Assembly: GCA_003241215.1 (NCBI GenBank)
Contig: QFOL01000133.1
Location: 1 to 12,989 of the forward strand
Origin: Agrobacterium fabrum
GTDB lineage: Bacteria > Pseudomonadota > Alphaproteobacteria > Rhizobiales > Rhizobiaceae
Direction of reading: 5' to 3'
DNA: 12,989 nt
Shown piece by piece: positions 5,407-10,361 of the stretch. Positions within the stretch are counted from its first letter, which is position 1; every line of letters begins with the position of its first letter. The position numbers and the translations under genes are program-made. The notes beneath the pieces were generated by a model. That model searched no databases and was not told the DNA's origin. It was given only the letters and a program-made list of their open reading frames with translations.

Positions 5407-7122
5407 ATGACCGTCGTTGAAGCCGTAGCCGAGCCGGAAAGCGCCATCCGCACCATTCATACCGATCTGCCCGTCAACGCCACCTTCCATGTCTGGCTGA
5501 AGGCGAAGAAAGATGCCGAGCCGGGCGCCGTCTCCTTTTCCAATCAGAATGGAAAATTCGCTGAGGTTTCAAGCGTCAACACGGAAGAGTTCGGTTTTCG
5601 AATCTATCAGGTTTTCGGCGGCGGCCATGTGGAGCTGAGTTACGACACGGTCACAACAGCCGTTTCCGTCATCTACTGGTTTACCGCTTCGGATGTGCTG
5701 GAAACCGGCATCACCGTCGTCCATACCAAGCCTGATAATGCCGCACCCGAACTTCCCGGCAGCTATCATTTCCGCCCACCCTTCGGCTGGATGAACGACC
5801 CCAACGGTTTTGGCCGCTTCGAGGGGCGGCCGCATCTGTTCTATCAGCATTATTCGCACGGGCTGCGCTGGAACACCATGCATTGGGGCCATGCCGTCTC
5901 GTCGGATTATCTGCGCTGGCGGCACCTGCCGATCTTCCTTTTCCCTTCCGAAGATCTGACGACACGGCCCGACAAGCGCGGCGGCGCCTATTCCGGTTCC
6001 ACCATTCCGCTGGTGGAAGGAACGGGCATCCGCGTCTTCTTCACCGAGCAGGTGCAGGACCGCATTCCCGAACAGCAGATACAGCTCACCGCCACCTCCT
6101 CCGATCTCATCATGGCCGGACAGGCCGAGGTCATTCTCGGCCACCGCCCAGACGGACAGGGACTGACGCCGGATTTCCGCGACCCTTACGTCTTTCGCGG
6201 CCCCGACGGCCTGTGGAAAATGGTGCTCGGCAGCCAGAGCGACGGCGGCGGTGTGATCCTGCTTTACGAGACGCTGGACCCCACCGCCGCATCGGGCTGG
6301 ACCTATGTGGGCAAGCTGTGGGTGGAAACGCGTTATAAAACCACGGCCATCGAATGCCCCTGCCTGCTGCCGCTCGATGGACCCGCCAATGCCCGCTCCA
6401 CCCGCTGGGTGCTGGTCTATGGGCTGATGCATTCGGAGGACCCGGAAACCGGCCGCAAGAACCTCACCATGGCCGATGTCGGCTGGTTCGACGGCAAGGT
6501 CTTCACCAAGGAATCCGGGCAGGAGCTGGATTTCGGCACCGACAATTACGCCTTCCAGGCCTTTCTGGATGGCGACAGCATCATCGGCATCGGCTGGCTG
6601 GCCAATTGGGCGGATGCCAATCCGGAGATCGATTTCCCCACTTCCATGACGCTGCCGCGCCGGATTCACTATGCAAACGGCGATCTCCTGACCCCGCCCA
6701 TCGGTGCGGCGGAAAGCCTGCGCAGCCATATTCTCGACCGCACGCGGCTGGCCGCCGGCGAACGTGTTACCTTCATCAACGGGGCGGTGGAAATATTGTT
6801 CGAGCTTGCCTCGCCCGGCGCGCCCTTCGAACTGGTGCTCGATCATCCGGCGGTCAGGCTGGGCGTCGTTTCCGATGAAACGGGCCTGTGGATCCGCCAC
6901 GAGGACGGGCGGGGAGGTCCTTCGCCACATTATATCGCCAGGGGGGCAAAAGCCTCGCGCATCCGCATCTTTCTGGATTACGGCTCCATCGAAATCTTCG
7001 CCAATCGCGGCCGATATGTGGGCACCAAGCGCCTAGAAGGTTTCGAACCGGTGCGCTCGGCGCTGCTGAAGGCCGCCCCCGGCGCGGTGGTGCACGCCAC
7101 CAGCTGGGCGCTGAAACCGTGA
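5407..7122 (+). CDS. GH32 beta-fructosidase (invertase/levanase/sucrose-6-phosphate hydrolase type)
   Basis: The 571-aa product carries the three catalytic signatures of glycoside hydrolase family 32: WMNDPNG at 128-134 (nucleophile D131), FRDP at 257-260 (transition-state stabiliser D259) and ECP at 316-318 (acid/base E316). These residues lie on the five-bladed propeller. A beta-sandwich C-terminus follows to the end (IRIFLDYGSIEIFANRGRY is typical of it). The enzyme hydrolyses beta-fructofuranosidic bonds with retention; sucrose, sucrose-6-phosphate, inulin or levan cannot be separated by eye. Unusually, about 115 residues precede the catalytic domain; they look beta-rich (TFHVWLKAKKDAEPGAVSFS, HVELSYDTVTTAVSVIYW) and may be a small accessory domain. 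No signal peptide is seen, so the enzyme is probably cytoplasmic and acts on imported sugar. The start ATG follows a GGAAAGGA ribosome site. A small membrane-protein gene follows 67 bp downstream in the same direction. Confidence 0.93.
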   Translation: MTVVEAVAEPESAIRTIHTDLPVNATFHVWLKAKKDAEPGAVSFSNQNGKFAEVSSVNTEEFGFRIYQVFGGGHVELSYDTVTTAVSVIYWFTASDVLETGITVVHTKPDNAAPELPGSYHFRPPFGWMNDPNGFGRFEGRPHLFYQHYSHGLRWNTMHWGHAVSSDYLRWRHLPIFLFPSEDLTTRPDKRGGAYSGSTIPLVEGTGIRVFFTEQVQDRIPEQQIQLTATSSDLIMAGQAEVILGHRPDGQGLTPDFRDPYVFRGPDGLWKMVLGSQSDGGGVILLYETLDPTAASGWTYVGKLWVETRYKTTAIECPCLLPLDGPANARSTRWVLVYGLMHSEDPETGRKNLTMADVGWFDGKVFTKESGQELDFGTDNYAFQAFLDGDSIIGIGWLANWADANPEIDFPTSMTLPRRIHYANGDLLTPPIGAAESLRSHILDRTRLAAGERVTFINGAVEILFELASPGAPFELVLDHPAVRLGVVSDETGLWIRHEDGRGGPSPHYIARGAKASRIRIFLDYGSIEIFANRGRYVGTKRLEGFEPVRSALLKAAPGAVVHATSWALKP

Positions 7123-7132
7123 GGAACCTTTT

Positions 7133-7174
7133 GGCGGATCGGGCGGTTGATAGATCGAAACCGCCCATTCCGCC
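7133..7174 (+). promoter_or_regulatory. Strong hairpin between the GH32 gene and the small membrane-protein gene
   Basis: GGGCGGTT (7141-7148) pairs perfectly with AACCGCCC (7159-7166) around a 10-nt loop, and GGCGGA (7133-7138) pairs with TCCGCC (7169-7174) outside a 2x2 internal loop. The stem ends just before the AAGGAG ribosome site of the gene at 7190. There is no T-run after it, so it may be an attenuating or processing hairpin, or an RNA stabiliser, more than a full terminator. Confidence 0.5.
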
Positions 7175-7189
7175 GAAAGGAGAAACCGC

Positions 7190-7363
7190 ATGACCAAAAT
7201 CCGCGACACCAGCGATCCGATCCTGTTTCCGACCGAGGCCAATGAAAACAAGGCCGAGAAAAAACGCGCCGGCAAGGGCATCATCGTCATTATCGGCGCA
7301 ATCGCGATCATGTCCTTCGTCGTTTATCTGGCGGCGATCACCATCGCCGCCACCCAGTCCTGA
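7190..7363 (+). CDS. Small single-span membrane protein (57 aa), function unknown
   Basis: This short gene starts at ATG 7190 behind an ideal AAAGGAG ribosome site (8-base spacing) and ends at TGA 7361-7363. The protein has a polar N-terminal half (MTKIRDTSDPILFPTEANEN, then KAEKKRAGKG) and one hydrophobic segment at about residues 31-54 (IIVIIGAIAIMSFVVYLAAI...), ending in TQS. The Lys/Arg-rich stretch directly before the membrane segment suggests an N-in orientation by the positive-inside rule. I do not recognise a family. It lies 67 bp behind the GH32 gene with a hairpin between them, and its stop codon overlaps a terminator-like hairpin, so it is probably the last gene of that transcript or has its own promoter. 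The coding call rests on the ribosome site, on codon use with G/C in third positions, and on the clear topology. Confidence 0.75.
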   Translation: MTKIRDTSDPILFPTEANENKAEKKRAGKGIIVIIGAIAIMSFVVYLAAITIAATQS

Positions 7364-7383
7364 CGGCGGCTGTGAGCCGCCGT
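7363..7383. terminator. Terminator-like hairpin at the end of the GH32/small-protein transcript
   Basis: ACGGCGGC (7363-7370) and GCCGCCGT (7376-7383) form a perfect 8-bp stem with a TGTGA loop, overlapping the last base of the small gene's stop codon. It is followed by TCCACATTTT, a weak T-rich tail. Because the MFS gene converges on this spot (stop at 7432), the hairpin may serve both directions. Confidence 0.6.
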
Positions 7384-7431
7384 TCCACATTTTCGAACGG
7401 AAAACCGGGTTCCAATTTTACTGGAAATGCC

Positions 7432-8820
7432 CTAGCGCCTTTCGCCCCGCAAGCCGGTGGCGGTGATGATCGCCAGCAGCGACACGACGACACCCAGACC
7501 ATAGAGATAAACCATCGGCATCGTCACATCCGCGCGTTCGATCTGCGCGACGAGATCGGTTGCGGCGGCGACAGTGCCGCTGGCGCCCGCACCGGCGGCG
7601 GCGCCCAGCGTCGCGACCGTCGGCAGCAGCGCGCCCGTCATCTCGCGTTCCTCTTCCGGCGCGGCCTCCATGGCGGCCTGGCTGATGCCGGCCCAGGACA
7701 TGCCGAAAGCGGAGCCGATCAGGATCTGCCCGAGCAGCATCTCACCCCAGTTCCCCGTCGCCAGCCCCAGCCCGAGCAGGACGCAGCCCGGCACCATCTG
7801 ATAGGGGCCGTAATGCAGGCACAGTTCCCGCAGGCGGTCGGAGCGCAGGCTGCCGATGAGCATCGCCACAAGGCTCCAGGCAAGCGGCATGGTCACCACG
7901 ATAAAACCGGCGAAGGTCGGCTCATGCCGCCAGAGATTGATGGCGACATAAGCGAGATAGACGCTGCCCAGCGCCTGGGCATAGGACATCAGGAACAGCA
8001 CCCAGAAGCCGCTGCCGAGCACCGTTTTCAGCCGGAAGGAATCCTTCGGGAAGAGGCCGACGGAAGGCCGGGCGCCCGCACGCAGCGACGCCCACAGCAA
8101 CGCCGCCCCCGCCAGCAGGGAAATCGCCCGCAGGCTGGCATCCTCGAAGGCGGAGGGGGCGGAAAAGGCCAATGCGCCGACAAGGCAGAGAACAAGCGGC
8201 ACCAGCGGTTTGCGCGTCGCCGCCACCGGCCGCTCGGCGGAGACCGCAATGGTGGTATAGGCCAGAAGCAGCAGGATCAGCGGCGCCGACAGCAGGAAGG
8301 TGGCGCGCCACGAGATGTGCTCGGTGGCGAAACCGCCGGTCAGCGGGCCGATGAAGGAGGCGACCGCCCAGATCGCCGCCTCGATGGCGAAGACCTTCGG
8401 CAGCAGGCCGGAACGGAAGCCGGCGGGAATGAGGCTGTAGCACACGGCCACGATCAGCCCGTCAGCCAGTCCCTGCAAGGCCCGGCCGACAACGACCCAC
8501 AAAAAGTCGCCGGCGACTGCCGAAAGGACCGACCCGAAAGAAAAGATCAGGCAGCACAGAAGCAGGACGGGGCGCGCGCCGAATCGTTCGCGGAACAGCA
8601 CGGCGGTGACGCCGCCCGCCACCGAACCGACGAAATAAAGACTATAGGCCCAGCTATAAAAGGCAGCGCCGCCGATTTCTTTGACGGCGACAGGCAAGGC
8701 CGCCACGATAGCGAACTGATTAAAAGCGTGCAGGCCGATACCGGCGGAGATGACGGTGAGGAGCGAGAGATTCGCCCCGCTCAACAATTCGCCCCAGCCG
8801 TTTTTCTCCGCCATTTCCAT
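7432..8820 (-). CDS. MFS exporter, 14-span DHA2-like drug/compound efflux permease
   Basis: From ATG 8820 the protein has 462 aa, almost entirely hydrophobic, with about 14 predicted membrane spans (first: LSLLTVISAGIGLHAFNQFA; last: MVYLYGLGVVVSLLAIITA). Major facilitator features are visible: AIVAALPVAVKEIGG after span 1, a motif-A-like loop between spans 2 and 3 (GGVTAVLFRERFGARPV), and a motif-C-like GPLTGGF in span 5, which is characteristic of proton-driven antiporters. The substrate is unknown. The frame is open further upstream to 8913, but that stretch (CPPYRKNGKD...) is unlike MFS proteins and covers a promoter and an inverted repeat, so a start at 8820 is preferred. TTG 8829, seven bases after AGGA, is an alternative. 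A SoxR-type dyad in the promoter predicts induction by redox-active compounds, which would fit an exporter of such molecules. Confidence 0.9.
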   Translation of the reverse strand: MEMAEKNGWGELLSGANLSLLTVISAGIGLHAFNQFAIVAALPVAVKEIGGAAFYSWAYSLYFVGSVAGGVTAVLFRERFGARPVLLLCCLIFSFGSVLSAVAGDFLWVVVGRALQGLADGLIVAVCYSLIPAGFRSGLLPKVFAIEAAIWAVASFIGPLTGGFATEHISWRATFLLSAPLILLLLAYTTIAVSAERPVAATRKPLVPLVLCLVGALAFSAPSAFEDASLRAISLLAGAALLWASLRAGARPSVGLFPKDSFRLKTVLGSGFWVLFLMSYAQALGSVYLAYVAINLWRHEPTFAGFIVVTMPLAWSLVAMLIGSLRSDRLRELCLHYGPYQMVPGCVLLGLGLATGNWGEMLLGQILIGSAFGMSWAGISQAAMEAAPEEEREMTGALLPTVATLGAAAGAGASGTVAAATDLVAQIERADVTMPMVYLYGLGVVVSLLAIITATGLRGERR

Positions 8821-8830
8821 ACTCGACAAA

Positions 8831-8860
8831 GCCGTATCCTTTCCATTTTTGCGATACGGC
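8831..8860. promoter_or_regulatory. Inverted repeat in the 5' leader of the MFS gene
   Basis: GCCGTATC (8831-8838) and GATACGGC (8853-8860) form perfect 8-bp arms separated by 14 bases. The repeat lies between the predicted promoter (8865-8895) and the start codon (8820), so it would be at the very 5' end of the transcript. It could be an operator for a second, TetR-like regulator, or an RNA hairpin whose loop and right arm hold the GGAAAGGA ribosome-site candidate. Confidence 0.5.
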
Positions 8861-8864
8861 GGGC

Positions 8865-8895
8865 AAACTAGAACCTCAAGCGCCATTGAGGTCAA
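8865..8895 (-). promoter_or_regulatory. SoxR-type promoter of the MFS gene
   Basis: Read on the minus strand, a -35 TTGACC (8895-8890) and a -10-like TAGTTT (8870-8865) are separated by 19 bp, the long spacer typical of MerR-family promoters. The spacer holds the dyad CCTCAA-TGGCGC-TTGAGG (8891-8874; arms extend to 7 bp, 8873-8892). The outer half-sites are identical to those of the E. coli SoxR site, CCTCAAGTTAACTTGAGG, and the placement relative to -35 and -10 is the same as in the soxS promoter. The -10 is weak, as expected for an activator-dependent promoter. SoxR itself is not encoded in the window. Confidence 0.7.
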
Positions 8896-8924
8896 GACGG
8901 CTTTTTCACGCAATCCGGCCTGAC

Positions 8925-8954
8925 GGAATTCATCGCGGCAGGAACCGCAATTCC
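8925..8954 (-). terminator. Possible hairpin terminator behind the toxin-antitoxin pair
   Basis: GGAATT (8925-8930) pairs with AATTCC (8949-8954), and GCGG (8935-8938) with CCGC (8945-8948), with a 4-base bulge on one side. It lies 28 bp beyond the toxin stop codon and upstream of the MFS promoter. No T-run follows on the minus strand, so the terminator call is weak. Confidence 0.3.
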
Positions 8955-8982
8955 TCCCGGGAAGACGGGCTTTCGATGCGGT

Positions 8983-9348
8983 TCAGGGAGGACCCGCGAC
9001 GCGACGGGACACGAGGCGCGTGAGCATATGGCGTCGATGATCCTGCCCGCCGAAAAAGACCGCGAGAATACGCACGGTCTTTTCACCCTCATCGACATTG
9101 AAATAAAAGACAGCCTGATTTTTCGTTAGCCGGCGAAGGCCGGGCAATATTTCGGGCAATAATGTGCCCTGAAAAGGCGCTTTGTGAAGCGCTTCCATAT
9201 CCGCTTCAATTGACCCCACGCGTCGCGCAGCGCGCGCGAAAGCCCCCGGCAAGGCGTCACCGAGGTCGAGATAGGACTGGATGAGATGGTCGAGAATGAG
9301 GCCGAGGTCCTGATCCGTCTGCGTTGAACGCAGGACCTTAAAGGCCAT
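8983..9348 (-). CDS. RelE/ParE-family toxin of a type II toxin-antitoxin pair
   Basis: The 121-aa product begins MAFKVLRSTQTDQDLGLILD, the N-terminal strand and helix of the RelE/ParE fold. It continues through a Leu/Arg-rich middle (LLPEILPGLRRLTKNQAVFY) to the family's C-terminal strands VRILAVFFGGQDHRRHML, where ParE-like toxins usually read I..I.H...D. The fold fits ParE (gyrase poison) better than RelE (ribosome-dependent mRNase) because of the partner's ParD-like sequence, but the activity cannot be decided from sequence. It is slightly longer than the usual 90-105 aa, with a tail RLVSRRVAGPP. The ATG lies inside the 3' end of the antitoxin gene (11-bp overlap), the classic arrangement giving coupled translation. 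A promoter of its own was not seen. Confidence 0.88.
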   Translation of the reverse strand: MAFKVLRSTQTDQDLGLILDHLIQSYLDLGDALPGAFARAARRVGSIEADMEALHKAPFQGTLLPEILPGLRRLTKNQAVFYFNVDEGEKTVRILAVFFGGQDHRRHMLTRLVSRRVAGPP

Positions 9349-9607
9349 GGCTTGCCTTCCGGGCTGCTATCATCGCCGCCGTTCTTTCCTTGCCGTCCTC
9401 CAAGGAGATGAAGTCGCCCTGCCCGCGCTCGACCAGCAAATCGCGAAGCGCGGCAAGTTCGGCGTCCTTCAGTTCCGTTTCCTGCCGGAGCAGTTCCAGC
9501 CCACGCTGGACGACGGCACTGCGACTGGCATAACGCCCTTCCTCCACCAGCCTTCGGGCGAAACTGTCCTGTTGATCGGAGATGGAAACTGAGGCCTTGA
9601 CGGACAT
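9338..9607 (-). CDS. ParD-like ribbon-helix-helix antitoxin
   Basis: This 89-aa protein starts MSVKASVSISDQQDSFARRL, with the beta-strand of a ribbon-helix-helix DNA-binding domain, followed by GRYASRSAVVQRGLELLRQ, the helix-helix part and the strongest ParD hallmark. The charged C-terminal half (about residues 45-89) would be the toxin-binding tail. Such antitoxins bind the toxin and, as dimers or hetero-complexes, repress their own promoter. The ATG 9607 is preceded by GAGGGAG at good spacing. A near-perfect 40-bp palindrome (9623-9662) starts 16 bp upstream of the ATG and is the likely operator. The antitoxin comes first and overlaps the toxin, as usual. The pair sits directly behind the copper operon on the same strand (76 bp after copZ), so read-through from that operon is possible. 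Confidence 0.9.
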   Translation of the reverse strand: MSVKASVSISDQQDSFARRLVEEGRYASRSAVVQRGLELLRQETELKDAELAALRDLLVERGQGDFISLEDGKERTAAMIAARKASHGL

Positions 9608-9622
9608 TGTGGCACTCCCTCG

Positions 9623-9662
9623 ACAGGAAAGATGATGCTACTCAGTAGCACATCTTTCCTGT
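9623..9662. promoter_or_regulatory. 40-bp near-perfect palindrome, probable parDE operator
   Basis: ACAGGAAAGATG (9623-9634) pairs exactly with CATCTTTCCTGT (9651-9662), and TGCTACT (9636-9642) with AGTAGCA (9644-9650), around a single C at 9643. Only A9635 is unpaired, giving 19 paired positions. It lies between the copZ stop and the antitoxin ATG. No T-run follows in either direction, so an autoregulatory operator is favoured over a terminator for the copper operon, though it could do both. Confidence 0.65.
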
Positions 9663-9683
9663 TCATTCCAGCGACGAGATGCT

Positions 9684-9884
9684 TCAGCCCGCCCGTTCCG
9701 GCGAATAACCGGCGTCGCGGATCGCCGCTTCCGCGGTTGCGGCGTCGCCCGTCACTGTCAGCCTGTGGGCATCGAGGTCGATGCTGACGGACGCGCCCGG
9801 AAGCACGTCGGCCAAAGCGCCGCGCAGCGTCTTTTCGCAATGGCCGCAGGTCATGTCAGGAATGAGGAAGGTGGTTGCACTCAT
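9684..9884 (-). CDS. copZ: CopZ-like copper chaperone (heavy-metal-associated domain)
   Basis: The 66-aa protein is a single HMA domain with the metal site MTCGHC at residues 11-16 (C13 and C16), in the leading stretch TTFLIPDMTCGHCEKTLRGA. It ends near AAIRDAGYSPERAG, where the family often reads I..AGY. The beta-alpha-beta-beta-alpha-beta length is complete. Such chaperones bind Cu(I) in the cytoplasm and deliver it to the N-terminal domain of CopA or to CueR. The ATG 9884 follows AAGGAG at seven bases. It is the third gene behind copA and cueR, 54 bp after the cueR stop, with a small hairpin in the gap. This order (ATPase, regulator, chaperone) matches the copARZ operon described for A. 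tumefaciens, which supports a copper role over mercury. Confidence 0.9.
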   Translation of the reverse strand: MSATTFLIPDMTCGHCEKTLRGALADVLPGASVSIDLDAHRLTVTGDAATAEAAIRDAGYSPERAG

Positions 9885-9899
9885 GGTTTTCTCCTTCTG

Positions 9900-9925
9900 G
9901 CCGGTAGCGATATTGTCGCGCCGGC
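9900..9925. promoter_or_regulatory. Hairpin in the cueR-copZ gap
   Basis: GCCGG (9900-9904) pairs with CCGGC (9921-9925), and GCGA (9907-9910) with TCGC (9916-9919), around a TATTG loop. Placed between two operon genes, it might set different RNA levels for copZ through processing or partial termination. Support is structural only. Confidence 0.3.
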
Positions 9926-9938
9926 TGTCATTAAAAAG

Positions 9939-10361
9939 TCAGTGGGTTCTCGCGGGCCTGGCGTCGTGTTTGTCAGCGCCCGCGAGATCGTCGAGAATGG
10001 GGCAGTCGGGCCGGTGGTCGCCGCCGCAGCAATGGGCGAGATGGGAAAGCGTCTTCACCATGCTCTTCATCTCGGCGATCTTCTGCTCGAGATCGGCGAT
10101 GTGGACGAGCGCGATTTCCTTCACCGCCGAACTCTCGCGGGTCTTGTCCTGCCAGAGTTTCAGCAGCGTCTCGGTTTCTTCGAGCGAGAAACCGAGCGTA
10201 CGCGCCCGCTTGATGAAGCGCAGATTATGCACGTCCTGCTCGCCATAGACCCGGTAATTATTGCCGGTGCGGGCGGCCGGCGTGATGAGGCCGATCTGCT
10301 CATAATAACGGATCATCTTGGCGGAAACGCCCGATGCTTCCGATGCCTGGCCGATATTCAT
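9939..10361 (-). CDS. cueR: CueR, Cu(I)-responsive MerR-family transcriptional activator
   Basis: This 140-aa protein has the MerR DNA-binding start [20 protein letters not shown], then [20 protein letters not shown] (residues 1-40). The dimerisation helix follows (about 78-110), and the metal loop lies at the C-terminal end, [13 protein letters not shown] (111-123). C112 and C120 fall at the same positions as the two Cu(I) ligands of E. coli CueR, and S77 is present where monovalent-ion sensors carry serine in place of the cysteine of zinc or mercury sensors. This makes Cu(I)/Ag(I)/Au(I) sensing very likely. CueR distorts promoters with a 19-bp spacer to activate them; the target here is the copA promoter at the right edge of the window. 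Its ATG overlaps the copA TGA (ATGA, 10358-10361), so it is translationally coupled to copA and makes a positive feedback loop when the operon is induced. Confidence 0.94.
   Translation of the reverse strand: MNIGQASEASGVSAKMIRYYEQIGLITPAARTGNNYRVYGEQDVHNLRFIKRARTLGFSLEETETLLKLWQDKTRESSAVKEIALVHIADLEQKIAEMKSMVKTLSHLAHCCGGDHRPDCPILDDLAGADKHDARPARTH

Noticed and set aside
5569..6930. Leftward 453-codon open frame opposite the GH32 gene
   Set aside because: No recognisable domain; the plus strand carries all three GH32 catalytic motifs in the same stretch.
7410..7426. TTCCA-N7-TGGAA hairpin near the MFS stop codon
   Set aside because: The stem is only 5 bp and AT-looped; the stronger 7363-7383 hairpin nearby is the better terminator candidate.
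7372..8871. Rightward 499-codon open frame opposite the MFS gene
   Set aside because: The translation is low-complexity, rich in Gln, Arg, Gly and Asp, with no membrane or domain pattern, while the opposite strand gives a coherent MFS protein. It is a GC-rich shadow frame.
8873..8892. Reading the exporter dyad as a second CueR box
   Set aside because: CueR sites have CCTTCC/GGAAGG half-sites; here the arms are CCTCAA/TTGAGG, which fit SoxR. The copper operon's own box at the right edge looks different.
9623..9662. Palindrome as a simple intrinsic terminator of the copper operon
   Set aside because: No T-run follows the stem on the minus strand, and its position 16 bp before the antitoxin start fits an operator better. 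A partial termination role is not excluded.
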